The translations under genes and the position numbers were made by a program. Below are positions 19,780-30,170 of a stretch of DNA of 64,000 bases, one piece after another. The notes below the pieces were generated by a model. The model ran no database searches and had not been told where the DNA came from. It saw nothing but the letters and a program-made list of their open reading frames with translations. Positions within the stretch are counted from its first letter, which is position 1. Each line of letters begins with the position of its first letter. The DNA is from Yponomeuta sedellus (lineage: Eukaryota; Arthropoda; Insecta; Lepidoptera; Yponomeutidae), in contig OW203727.1 of the NCBI GenBank assembly GCA_934045075.1, forward strand, positions 9,802,675 through 9,866,674, read 5' to 3'.

Positions 19780-20091
19780 GAGGATGTAGTGACTAGAATT
19801 CAAAAAATAATGTCTCGTTGGTTTGGATATGTGGAGAGGATGAAGGAAGAAAGATCGACGAAACAAATATATATTGCGAATGTGAGTGGAAAGGCTGGTA
19901 AGGGACGTCCCAGGTGGACATACATCGACCAGATAGGGGATGTATTAGCAAAGGGAAAGATAAAAAGTACCCAGAACCGGCGTGCGTGCATGCAACGACT
20001 TATGAACGTTGATGAAGCGAAGGTGATCTGTCAGGATCGTGGCAAGTGGCAGTCCCTGGTCTCTGCCTACCCCTCTGGGATACAGGCGTGA
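19780..20091 (+). pseudogene. RTE-like LINE C-terminal coding end
   Basis: A 100-codon open frame ending in VSAYPSGIQA. Recognisable LINE C-terminal phrases are SRWFGYVERMKEERSTKQIY, GKAGKGRPRWTY and RLMNVDEAKVICQDRGKWQS. It is the last part of a reverse-transcriptase polyprotein, downstream of the RT palm, so the copy is 5'-truncated and cannot be active. Diverged fragments of the same end are at 3575, 24785 and 42478. The frame is unbroken, so the insertion is relatively young. Confidence 0.75.
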
Positions 20092-20099
20092 GGTTATGT

Positions 20100-20195
20100 A
20101 TGTATCTTCGTAATGAGATGATTTATCCAGCGTCCAGTGGCACCTTCATTTCCACAAGACTGGCGAAGGGACTAGTCGGAAGCTGCAGTGCCTAG
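20100..20195 (-). repeat. SINE tail fragment, TGAGATGATTTAT family
   Basis: AATGAGATGATTTATCCAGC and CCAGTGGCACCTTC match the 3' portion of the SINE seen whole at 55958-56350, in the same (minus) orientation. Confidence 0.55.
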
Positions 20196-20439
20196 GAGAT
20201 TGTTTATTTTTTACATAAACCTTAATTTATTGATTTTTATAATAAACATGAGACGTATTAGTTATGCCCCTGAGGTCGAGATAAAAGGAAAGATGTTTTA
20301 AAAGTTTTTAGGTAAAAGGCTAGAAAATATACTTAACTTAAAAGTAAATATTTTACGGTGTTAATAGCCATTTGTGTGAAATTTGACAGATGATTGGTAT
20401 GACAGCGAAATTAAATACTTTAAAAAATCTATTTAGAGG
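20196..20439. other. non-coding stretch
   Basis: Nothing recognised. Confidence 0.3.
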
Positions 20440-20765
20440 CTAAAAGTTCAACCCATGCCGGGACGACTGCCAATGTTAGAGGAACTTCGAACCTCTTTAC
20501 AATACTCTTTGTATTACGTACAGCTCAGTTAGCTCAGTTGGGAGAGCGCTGGCACGGTTAGCCAGAGGTCGTGGGTTCGATACTCGCGGCTGCAAGTGTT
20601 GCAAATTACTTCAGCCAGATTTCGCTGCCTGTACGTAATACTGGAGAGTATTTTAAAGAGGTTCAAAATTTAACTGATGTCGGTAGTCGCCCATTAGCTC
20701 AGTAGGAAGAGCGCTGGCACAGTTAGCCAGAGGTCGCGGATTTGAGTTCCGGCATGGGTGGAATT
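20440..20765 (+). repeat. dimeric tRNA-derived SINE
   Basis: Two tRNA-like units in tandem: about 20523-20597 (GTTAGCTCAGTTGGGAGAGC ... GGGTTCGATACTC) and about 20690-20757 (CCCATTAGCTCAGTAGGAAG ... CCGGCATGGGTG), joined by a linker containing CTGCCTGTACGTAATACTGG. A minus-strand fragment of the same family (20440-20521) precedes them. A 5-bp anticodon-like stem (CTGGC/GCCAG) is present, but base 33 is not U and stems are imperfect, so these are SINE heads and not tRNA genes. Confidence 0.7.
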
Positions 20766-21004
20766 CATCAGAGCAAGCGGGACATTGCTTCGATATTTTT
20801 GGAGTTTCTTTGTCCTATTCAGGTATGCTTCTACTTCTTGATTTTAAGTCAACCCTCAAGAAGTAGGGTTGAGTACGTCCCCACTGCTGGGACACGGGTC
20901 AATTGTTTAATAAAAAATCTTATTTTAAATTGCAGCTCACGGAATATAATAAAAGAGATTTCCAATTAAAAAACTATGTGGCCTACATGTATACGTCCAA
21001 CTGA

Positions 21005-21100
21005 AGGGCACAGGCTTTCTCTCAGAAAGAGAGAGTATGGACTTTATTAACACGTCAAGCGCTGAGATAGTTGAACAACTCAGACACTAGGGTGTAGATC
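21005..21100 (-). repeat. SINE tail fragment, GAGAGAAAGCC type
   Basis: GGGCACAGGCTTTCTCTCAG and GAGAGAGTATGGACTT match the minus-strand tail of the SINE at 1870-2180. Confidence 0.5.
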
Positions 21101-21169
21101 CAAGCGTAGTATAGTGTAGTTATAGTGCGTAATAAATTGCCTCTAATAGATACAAGCACAACCAATCTG

Positions 21170-21325
21170 ACTTTTCCTTCAGCAACTCTCTATACTTGGT
21201 TGTCTAGAAGAAATTGCTGCAAGCAATAAGGCTGCCAATATTGTACTTTAACTTTGTGAATATATTATGTACGTTTGTTTTTTCCTGGTGCACAATAAAT
21301 AATATTCTTGTCTTATCTATTTCAA
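21170..21325 (+). repeat. LINE 3' UTR (CR1/Jockey-like tail)
   Basis: Same order of phrases as 16675-16812: TTTTCCTTCAGCAACTCTCT, TCTAGAAGAAATTGC, AATAAGGCTGCCA, GCACAATAAATAATATTCTT. Confidence 0.6.
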
Positions 21326-21516
21326 AAAATCCGGGATTAGGTACGTCGACCAAATAGCCATTTCATAATCTCGAAATTCGAATTGTTGTTCGAAACTCAC
21401 CCCTTTTTTCTTTTTTTTCTGAACTACTGTGTCGTGTGACCGCGCGAAACACCAATAAAAAAAAGAAAATTTTTATTGTCTCCCAGATGGTGTGAAAAGT
21501 AGAGTATTCACCTCTG

Positions 21517-21702
21517 GAATAAAACATGTCTTAGTCTCGGGCGGTATGAACCCCTGGCTTCACTCAGGACTCTACATAACTCCCTCACTTCGCTCAGGAG
21601 TTAAAATTTAACTGCCTCGCTGCGCTCGGGAGTTAACTCGGAGTCCTTAGCTCCGCTCAGGGTTCAATATACCGCCCATGACGTAATACATGGTTTTATT
21701 CC
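21517..21702. mobile_element. inverted-repeat MITE, GGAATAAAACATG ends
   Basis: GGAATAAAACATGTCTTAGT...CGGGCGGTATGAACCC on the left mirrors GGGTTCAATATACCGCCC...CATGGTTTTATTCC on the right. The centre has serial copies of CTTCGCTCAGGAGT-like words (four variants between 21565 and 21665), themselves partly inverted. Confidence 0.75.
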
Positions 21703-21764
21703 CTTAATGCATAATCTACTATTGTAAATTTTTATTTTTGACTTTTCGTTGCTTGTAAATGTCC

Positions 21765-21910
21765 CACAGCACGGCTTCTCTCCGAGAAGGGGTATGGGCT
21801 TAAATACTCAGGTGCCCATAGCGGATAGCCAATTTCAAGAGATGAGGTATTTGAGCACCTCAGACACTCAGGTTTCTTCACGATGATCTCCTTCACAGTT
21901 AGCGTACAAT
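21765..21910 (-). repeat. SINE tail fragment, GAGAGAAGCC type
   Basis: CCCACAGCACGGCTTCTCTC, ...CACCTCAGACACTCAGG..., CACGATGATCTCCTTCACAG: minus-strand tail and body of the SINE family at 1870-2180. Confidence 0.5.
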
Positions 21911-22324
21911 CAATTAGCAGAAAATACCAAAAGAAAATACCTAGGTTGAATTCAGTGGTTTGTAGAGATTGTAAAGTAGCTCACGTGCAAGTACTTCCTC
22001 GTCAAATTTCTTAACTTTCCACTTGGTAGGTACATTCTGATAATCGTGGACGTTAGAGACATTTTTATTTTTGTAACTTGCATTTGAGTTCCGCAATATC
22101 GTTTGCGGAAAAGCCAGAAATATTCGTAACAACATTTTAACGCGACCCTTGCGATATTGGCTCTCACATTTTTCATTTGGACTGCACTCAGGTGTAGACC
22201 TCTTTGCAGAAGTGAATACAAAAATTGCAAGAAAATTGGTTTTCGGTTCGGGACCAAAGATACCAATCCTGAATAGATGAAGTCGAACGGTCTGTTGCAC
22301 CTACAAATTGCGCATTTAATTTGT
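21911..22324. other. non-coding stretch
   Basis: Overlapping minus-strand frames (119 and 104 codons) have no features or repeats; no gene supported. Confidence 0.3.
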
Positions 22325-22695
22325 TAACATTACGAATCGCTCGTAGCACCGGCTGCCTGAGTATGTGATGTTAAACGATCACGAAGGTTAAGCAACATTG
22401 GGCGCGTTCATTGCATGGATGGGTGATGTTCTATGACTAACGCTAGTGGGATTTTTCCGAGCGATTCCGTGCTTCGCAAGGCACATTAAGCAGTTGATAG
22501 ATAGATGATAGAGAGGTAGATAGATAACAGTCGTTAAGCCGAATCAATGGCTTTAGAGCGGCTCCAAAAATTCTGACAGTAAGACCAGCCACTAGTCTTG
22601 CAAGCCTCCACCAATCCGGGCTTGGCCCCGTGGTGGAGTATGGCCTATACCTTCCTCAGGGACCCGTGGCCCTCGATGCAGACATAATGGGTTGA
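22325..22695 (+). repeat. 5S rRNA-derived SINE, head closest to 5S
   Basis: The head reads CGATCACGAAGGTTAAGCAA then CATTGGGCGCGTTC and TGCATGGATGGGTGAT, following the A-box to C-box half of eukaryotic 5S rRNA almost base for base. The body (GAGCGATTCCGTGCTTCGCA) and the tail (CCACCAATCCGGGCTTGGCC) match the other copies. A (GATA) run at 22499-22530 is an internal expansion. Confidence 0.8.
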
Positions 22696-23744
22696 TGATG
22701 ATGATTCGTGCGAATAGGTCATGTTTAACTAAAACTCTAACTGTCGTTCGACATAAGTATACTATTTTAATTTTAACTCGATACCTCTACGTAATACCGA
22801 CATAAAGGGTCTTGACAGACAGACGGACGCACGGACAACAGTGATCCTATAATGTTTCTGTTCTCCTTTTCAAGACTGGAACACGACATTTCCAACTTTA
22901 TACCTAGTAAAAAAGAAGTGTGAATTAGAGACATGGAGAAGTTAAAAGAAGTCATAGAATTAAAATATATAAAGTCATTGATTTGATATATATAATCAAG
23001 ACAGTATGTCCTAGAGAGAAAAGAAATACTTACTGTTATTGTTAATACACTGGCAGCTTACAGCTGATGTTTGTTTATCTTATCTAAATATAATTCCTTC
23101 AAAGAAATACTGTACAAAAACCTCTTTCTCAGTGTCTAATTAGCTTCAACGACGAGTCGTCGAAGCCAATTACTTACATCTAGTCTAAACATTCCATTAG
23201 CGCAGAAAAATACAGTCCCGCGCTAATGGGGTGTCGTGTAAGGCCAGATGCACACAGGAGGGATCAATCAAGTATTTTATCCACATAAAGGGCAAGTCAG
23301 AAATATTCTATTCTAAAAACAAATAAAGAAATATTATTTAATATTAAAATTCTCCTCAGCACAGGTTAGTGCAACAAAAAGAATATAAAGAAATATTATT
23401 TTTCTGATTCGTTAGAAATTTTATCAACTATAATCACGTAGACGAGCAGCGACGTCAAAACATAGTTACGGACACTTTTAGTCAAAAACGACATTTTAAC
23501 ATTGAGACGCGACGCGTATAGAATTTGCGCCCTCGCGTCCCCTCAGTCATTCTGTATGAAAGTAAATTGGAATGATGACGCGTACTTCGTATTTTTTCGT
23601 GCTGTGACTTGTAATTAGATTTCTATGGCTTACGGTATACGCTACTTATGGTATACGTGTGTATGTAAATAAATGATTTATCTAACTATCTATCACTTGC
23701 TATGTGGTGTCGGCCTAGAGAATAGCACCAACCCAAATTCTTCC
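22696..23744. other. non-coding stretch
   Basis: Nothing gene-like. 22795-22840 has the GACAGACAGACGGACGCACG phrase common in moth intergenic DNA, echoed at 45863-45880. Confidence 0.35.
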
Positions 23745-23876
23745 GGCGGGTGTCGTGAAAGGCGATTAAGGGACTCAAACGCGATCCCCAACCCCCTTAT
23801 GATGGCACAACCTTGGGCTCATTGGCGGAGGGCTATGTCCAGCAGTGGACTAATATAGCCTGAAGAAGAAGAACTA
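23745..23876 (+). repeat. LINE 3' end (RTE-like), GAA tail
   Basis: GATGGCACAACCTTG, GGCTATGTCCAGCAGTGGAC and TATAGCCTGAAGAAGAAGAA match the family at 8765 and 44125; internally deleted. Confidence 0.6.
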
Positions 23877-24784
23877 TACTATATATATTATGAACTACTA
23901 ACTATATATATTTTCTGCACCCGCGCCCCAACCCCTTCCTGTGTGGCACAGACCTAAACGTACTGTAAAATGAGGTAAAATAAAAGAGGCTTCCTTTGTT
24001 TATTTTCTTGTGTGTAAATAACTGGCAAAACATCTGGAAAATTACTTGAATGCTGTCTATTTCTTAATTATTTAATTTAGTGCCCGGCATATAATAACTA
24101 AATTTGTGTTGTTTCCGAGTTAGACACTCTACTTTTTATCATAATCTATGAAAAAATAAGTCAGTGCCACTTATGCAAAAGATTAGAACTTTCACATTTT
24201 TAGCGTCCGACCCAATGGTCTCTGGAGTTAATAGTATATTTTCTAACTACAGTCTTTTTATCTCACGAAGGCGAGTAGGAAAGTCTTTATTTCTGCGGAT
24301 TCAAGGTTAAAATTTGCTAAAATCACCCGCTTTCCTTAAATAAAAAGACTGTACCTGAAGACATACTTTTTATAAAAACTTAGTAACATCCGAATTGAAG
24401 TAGGTAAACAATTCCCAACAATGGTGGAGGAATCCAGTTCGCACGTATTTATTTTAGCACAAACTTTTTTTTATTTGGCCAGCGAGTGGTTTCATTATCT
24501 TTACAATGATCGTCATTGATCCTTTTGGTGATTGGAACTTTTACTAGAAATATTCACATTCACATTCTAAATTCAAATCACTTTCCATTTGTAGGGATCA
24601 AAGAAAAAGACATTTCAGTCCCTGTTTACGAGGACTAAAACTTTTTGAATAGATAGAGTTTTAAAAACGAAATTTGCTTTTACGCATGAATCGCGGAAGC
24701 ATCTAAACTGCGTGGATTTTGTTTTAGAAAGATCATTATTAATGACATTTTTTTTAGAAAGAATGTGAACACATGACATAAACT
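23877..24784. other. non-coding stretch
   Basis: No feature recognised. The words AGTCTTTTTATCT and AATAAAAAGACTGTA (24250-24352) hint at an old inverted-repeat element. Confidence 0.3.
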
Positions 24785-24905
24785 TACGCCTGTATCCCAG
24801 AAGGGTAGGCAGACACCAGGGACTGCCAATTGCCATGATCCTGACAGATCACCTTCGCTTCATCAACGTTCATTAGTCGTTGCGTGCACACACACCGATT
24901 TCGGG
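24785..24905 (-). repeat. RTE-like LINE 3' fragment
   Basis: Minus-strand translation RLMNVDEAKVICQDHGNWQS ... AYPSGIQA, matching 19780-20091. Only the last ~40 codons remain. Confidence 0.65.
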
Positions 24906-25084
24906 TACTTTTATCTTGCTCTTTGCTATACATAGGGTAAATATATGCATGTGGTCGAAGTATAGAAACAACTAATCCTATGTCGCTAACAAAACTGTGA
25001 CGTAAAGTTAAATTGTTTTCATACTCCGACCAAATGTATAGTATGTGTAGCATCGCAAAGGGCTCTATTTGCCCTATTTCAATA

Positions 25085-25400
25085 TAAATCCTTCTATATC
25101 CCCACTGCTGGGGCACGGGTCTCTTCCTGCACGACTGAAAGATTAGGCCACACTCCACCATGCGGGCCAAGTCCGGGTTGTTGGATGATTGTAAGACAGT
25201 GGCGGGCCTTAATGTCAGAAGTTATCAAGCCCATAAGGCCTCTGACATCGGTGGTGACGGTTGGTGACGACTGTTCATAGATGACAGCCAGCACCAACGG
25301 CTTAACGTGCCTTGCGAAGCACGGAAGCGCTCGGAAATAATGCCATTAGGCATAGTCACGGGACGGTCACCAATCCTGTATTTATCAAGTATTGCCCTAT
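25085..25400 (-). repeat. 5S rRNA-derived SINE, nearly full
   Basis: Minus orientation: tail at 25098 (rc of CCCCAGCAGTGGGGATATA), body at 25300-25345, head cut near 25395 just after the GGTCACC words. Confidence 0.65.
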
Positions 25401-25999
25401 AAAGTCAATTACGCCAATCCCGAATTAAAACACAAACTCAACTCGAAATGTTCATGTATTCGCCCAAACCGTGACAAACACTGCAACGCATTTGGAAGCA
25501 TAAGCAAAATTTTCCGCTCGTTAATATTTTTTAATTAAAGGTACTCTTACTTAATTTTTTTAATCCTTATAATGATCAGTCGCTATAAATTGGTTAAAAG
25601 GATCTAATCGTTTCTTATTTTGTTATTATTGAATTAACCGCTCTCTCACACAATATAATAAGATATCTAAGCATCATGCGAGAAACATAGAGATCCAGAT
25701 AAAATTTATATACCAGCATAGTCGCGTGTTTTAAATGTCAAAAGGCGTGACTTTCCAGTACATTAGTTGCCAAATTCTGAAATTTTAGCGCCACAAAACG
25801 CGTACCTCACGCCGTGATATTACCTGATATTAGAATACCTTTAGCTCTAGGTATTTTGTTAAATTCTTCACGTTTCTAACTGCCTAATTAGTAATCTTCT
25901 TGATTAAGTCAGTGATTATACAAAATTGCGTGCAAAAAATATATTGTTTAATTTTCAGACTAAAGGTTTTAATAGTATTGATTACTGAATAAGTACTTT
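25401..25999. other. AT-rich non-coding stretch
   Basis: Nothing recognised. Confidence 0.3.
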
Positions 26000-26100
26000 A
26001 CTACAGCGTCGGAGTGGTCCCTTCACCCATCTAGTGTGAGTGAAGATACCACTGGACGCTGTATAAATCATCTCATTAATTAGATGCAAAAAGGCCAATA
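26000..26100 (+). repeat. SINE tail fragment, TGAGATGATTTAT family
   Basis: ACAGCGTCGGAGTGGTCCCT ... AGATACCACTGGACGCTG ... ATCATCTCATTAATTAGATG: the sense 3' portion of the SINE at 55958-56350. Confidence 0.6.
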
Positions 26101-26324
26101 TATACTTAATGGATGTATTACTTGATGAAACTTTACTCGAGACAATTTATTTATGACTTACAAACTGACTCCGCAAACGTTATCCTTTGTCTCAATTCAA
26201 ATACTTTGGCTAGCTGTACGCTAAGTTTCCTGCAACTCCGTTCAGCCGTTACTGCGTGATTGAGTAACAACATCCAAACACCTTCGCAAACTTTCACATT
26301 TATAATGTTAATAAGTCTTTCTTT

Positions 26325-26455
26325 CTTGTCTCCGTCTATGGTTGCCTGTAAGAAATTGCTTTTAGTAATAAGGCCGCCATTTGTACTAATTTTTATATAA
26401 TTTCTGTTACTGTAATTTCTGTGTACAATTAAGAATATTCTATCTATTTAAATAT
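26325..26455 (+). repeat. LINE 3' UTR (CR1/Jockey-like tail)
   Basis: GGTTGCCTGTAAGAAATTGC, AATAAGGCCGCCA and GTACAATTAAGAATATTCTA; the most diverged member in the window. Confidence 0.5.
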
Positions 26456-27199
26456 CCTCTTTACATATTATTTCTGCGTACATGTTTTACTATTAGTCCT
26501 GCTACGAGTAAATGTTTCGAGTGCAATAAAATATAATATTAATCGCTCTTTATATTTTTATTGAGCCCGTTCGTCTGGCGCACCCTGGGCTACATTCAGC
26601 GAGTCCCTCATGTTGGCAAATCCTTTCACCACGATGGCTTGCCATCCACACGCTAAGAAGATGATTGTAGTTATTATTTTGCTAAATTAGAATCCTTCAT
26701 TGCAGATGTACCGTCATTGAACCTTGTTCACTGCCCCCTTGTTTATCTAGATTTATATTTACATTTTACGACTATGGGTCGCACTCTTCTTTATCAGGGC
26801 ATGACTGTGCGTAAGACATGTAAATAGTAAGTAGTTTAACTAGAAAAAAAAGATAAATATTAAACGCGTTCATTGTTCAGAATTGACCCAGCCGGAGGAC
26901 GGGCATAGTAGGTCACATATCACAATCAGGCTGCCTATTGGTATAAATACAATGTTCAGAGATAGTACAGGGCCGAAGCCCACTATTTTTGTCGTTTAAT
27001 CAGCATTATATACAGCATCTGCCATGAGAAACAAGCTCTGACTCTTGAGGCATAGAATTGAATTCACTGAGTCGTTGTAAGACTAGATCTCTAGAACTAC
27101 ACAAGAAAATAATAACAAAATGTCTCAGAGACTAAAAACGGCCAATTGCCGGTCAATTCTATCAATCGAGTGTAACAAAGGTCAATGAATGCTACCGTT
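26456..27199. other. upstream region of the 27384 gene
   Basis: No gene. Contains a second TATAAATA word at 26941. Becomes GC-richer after 27200. Confidence 0.35.
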
Positions 27200-27207
27200 T
27201 ATAAATA
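27200..27207 (+). promoter_or_regulatory. TATA box of the 27384 gene
   Basis: TATAAATA, the same word as at 2448 upstream of the paralogue. A start about 31 bases on falls at GCATTGCTT (A at 27231), a fair Initiator match. The 5' UTR would be about 150 bases and GC-rich. Confidence 0.45.
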
Positions 27208-27383
27208 AATCGCCGCATGCGACGGCACGCATTGCTTCCGAACTTGACCCGTGACTTTTGCAAGCGCTCGCGCGTTCCCCACCCCCGGCGCGTTCTTTGC
27301 AACGGCATCTACTTGCTCAAAACATTAACGCAATAGCGGCTGAGCCGAGCACTCGGCGCGTGCAGTAAAGAGTGCAGAGAAAA

Positions 27384-27608
27384 ATGTTCCCGAACCCGTT
27401 CGACAGGAAGCACTCGACCATACGCCAGGTGTTGGACAGGCTGCTGAAGAGACCGGCCAAGGCGGCGCGTCGCGACCAAAATGCTCTCTCGAGAAAGTCG
27501 AGCAACATATCCTCTTGCTCGCGTTCGTCGTGTTCGTCCACCGGAAGCTCTGCCTCTGAAGCAGATACCCGGAAGATGTTTGAGGCGCTGGCGCTGCGCC
27601 GCTCCTGA
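27384..27608 (+). CDS. small basic Ser-rich protein, paralogue of the 2528 gene
   Basis: A single-exon frame of 74 codons starting with ATG at 27384 in a good context (AAAAATG). The N-terminus MFPNPFDRKHSTIRQVLDRL has 14 of 20 residues in common with the 2528 protein. Then comes a basic stretch (KRPAKAARRDQNALSRKSS), a Ser/Cys-rich middle (SSCSRSSCSSTGSSASE) and a basic-hydrophobic end (MFEALALRRS). No signal peptide or membrane segment. The shared start, shared domain order, shared single-exon form, same strand and TATAAATA promoters point to an old tandem duplication, now 25 kb apart because of repeat insertions. The function is not recognised. An antisense frame of 104 codons is dismissed because only the sense frame is conserved between copies. 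Confidence 0.72.
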   Translation: MFPNPFDRKHSTIRQVLDRLLKRPAKAARRDQNALSRKSSNISSCSRSSCSSTGSSASEADTRKMFEALALRRS

Positions 27609-27914
27609 GCTGTGAGGACTCTGCCGAGGCGTGGTGCAACTGTCGTAGTTATGATGTCTCTGTCGAATTATTTGTGCCGTGCATCAGTCCACTAGTCAAT
27701 TGTTCGAACTACACTACTGACAATTTGGTAAGTCCCCGTTAGGCTCCCATTTGCAAGTCAATTTCCTGCCTATCCACCCACCTGATTTTTTCTTATACAG
27801 GTTATCATTAAATTCATATGATGTTATGATCTGTTTACTGATACGATAATCGCGGGTTTTACACCCGCAATTTTTACCCGAATGTAACAGAAGGAGGATT
27901 ATGTTTTTCGAGTG

Positions 27915-27918
<4 letters not shown>
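27609..27918. other. probable 3' UTR of the 27384 gene
   Basis: No further coding content. A palindromic word CGCGGGTTTTACACCCGC at 27851-27868 could be a small hairpin. Confidence 0.35.
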
Positions 27919-27963
<45 letters not shown>

Positions 27964-28185
27964 GGGTGTATGTATGTATGTTTCTGGTTCCCACGACACA
28001 GGGTATCCTAGTGTGGCGCCAGAAGCAATGTATGTGCCAGTATGTAAATGTTATGTTATGTATGTATGTATGTTTGTATGTATGTATATATGTATGTATG
28101 TATGCATGTATGTATGTATGCATGTATGTATGTATGTATTTATGTATGTACCTATGTATGTACCTATGTATGTATGTATGTTTAT
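27919..28185. repeat. interrupted TATG microsatellite
   Basis: Tetranucleotide runs at 27919-27963 and about 28050-28180, separated by a unique stretch containing TTCTGGTTCCCACGACACAG. That stretch resembles, inverted, the words near 150-175 (CTGTGTCGTAGGAACCAGAA). Frames made of CMYV repeats on either strand are artefacts. Confidence 0.9.
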
Positions 28186-30050
28186 TTCTTTGTTACTCTC
28201 TGTAGCCTAAACGATTTGATGGATTTTAGCTTAAGAGTTGTCGTTCGATTCGTCGTACCTGTGTGAGTGACCCTGGATTTATAAAAATATTGAAACTAAT
28301 TAGGTACATATATCAACATTTTTTTACGTAGTCAGTTTTTTTTTGTTTTTAAACGATTCACAGTTATTATACTACTGTTAAATACTTTTACGATTGATTG
28401 TGCTCTTCTGGAGTACCTAGTTTACTTCCATTTATACATAGGAAGTCAACAGATAAAATATTCTTCCTGCCAAAGGGCTGTTATCGATAGGTACGTAAAT
28501 AACGAACAGCTGACGCCTGTCTATCCTATGTTAATAAATTTTCGTAACATTGTTTACCTTGCCTACCCAGTTTGAATTTTAAGCAATAGTATGCACACAC
28601 GTGTAAGTCGGGCAGTAATGCTTACAACACAAACGTGGTAGATCTTTTGCAAGAAACGTTAAGTATCTTCAGAAATCTGTTCTGCAACTGGTCGCTGCGT
28701 CCTTGAGACATTTCATATGGCTCTGTCTAAAAGCAGTGCAGTGTGATTAAATTACGCATCATACAAATGTATCTACTTGTGTTATAATAAGTGCATTGTT
28801 ACGACTAAAATATCCAAGATTTATAATGACCTGCGGTTTGTTTTTCCTGGTCAACAAACAAAGCGCTTACAATACATTATTAGATTACCAAATGGTAAAT
28901 AAATGGTGTAATTCTGTTGCCACGATAGAGCCATTTACGCTTGCATTGAGCTGTCGTACATTGACCGCAGTGGCGGCACGCCTCTACTGCATTGGTGAAT
29001 GCATTATACACTCGGCAGCAGCAGAGGTCGGCCCCTACACTGTAATGTCATCCGTAACGTAACCGAGTAGAATCCATGCGTGTAAAGGTCGATGTGCTGT
29101 CGACTGTACGACCGGCTCACTCGCGGCAAACTTGTCTGGAAAATTCGTAGTGTCGGCAACAGCGGGCTGGCGGCCATTGCGAAAACTCAAGCTTGACTTT
29201 CTTGCAATACAGCTCGTTTACTTAACCGCTCGATTGCCAACAGGATATTCTGCCCTTGAGTTTACCGCCGGCTAACCCAGACATCTGCTTAAAAGGAAGC
29301 CGAAACATTTTAGTCCCGCCCGACATTTCCATTGCTATTGTCTATTTCTCCATAGTGTCCAGTCTACATCCTTTCAACTTAATTTATGCCTCAATGGACT
29401 ATTTTGCAACAGATGCGATTTGCTATTCTCGTCATATAATTTCCCTGTTGACCCTGTGAAAAGTAGTAGGAGTATTAAGTGTGTGATTCAGATTATTTAT
29501 TGAGCGTGTCTGTATCTCTATTCCACTTAAGTCAAGTTTACAAAGACAATGAACCTATTCTCGGCGCTTGCCCCACGTCTTAATGTACCTACCAAATGCG
29601 CTAAAGATATAATACTATTACTAAATAACTATTTCTTTGTACGGTCTAAACGCGATTATTTATTAGGTAAACTATTAAATTATTGCTACCCTCGTCATCA
29701 TCAACCATTTGACCCCACTGCCAGACATAGGCCTTTCTCATGGTTTTCCAAGCTTCATGGTGTTATGCCGTCCGCATCCAACGCAATTATTATTATTGAA
29801 TAACCATTTCCCTCTCTAACACACAATATGAACGTTTTATTGTAGGAGCGAGAAGCAAATAGTTTTCCAGCCTTTTTTCAATTGACAATGTTATTTATAA
29901 ATAGAGAACACTTTATTGCATACGAATCAATCGTCAATTCTTCTCTCGCTATCATCTCTAGGACAGCTTCTTGTGTTCAACAAGTTGAATTGACTCAATG
30001 AAATTATATTCAAATTACACTCAACTAAGAAAATTAAGAAATAACAATTA
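28186..30050. other. long non-coding stretch
   Basis: No gene. 28196-28262 has words seen in the Helitron-like element at 38608 (TCTAAACGATTTGATGG). 28900-29250 is relatively GC-rich and unlike its flanks. 29090-29160 shares GAAAATTCGTAGTGTCGG with 48620-48650. 29648-29672 is a fragment of the CGCGATTATTTATTAGG MITE. 29687-29775 resembles a LINE tail (CACTGCCAGACATAGGCC). Confidence 0.4.
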
Positions 30051-30170
30051 AAACAATAAAAAAAATCACAAATTTCAACATATTAAAATAAGATTAATTA
30101 ACAAAAAGTTTCGTCAGAACTAAAAATAGAAAATTTAAACAAAACATTCAAAGAAAAACAAAAAAAAACA

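Noticed and set aside
22340..22435. 5S rRNA gene
   Set aside because: Only the 3' half resembles 5S, and it is fused to a SINE body that recurs elsewhere.
27325..27639. 104-codon minus-strand frame over the 27384 gene
   Set aside because: Antisense shadow of the conserved sense frame in a GC-rich stretch.
27899..28266. Similar repeat-encoded frames
   Set aside because: Same cause: an interrupted TATG tract.
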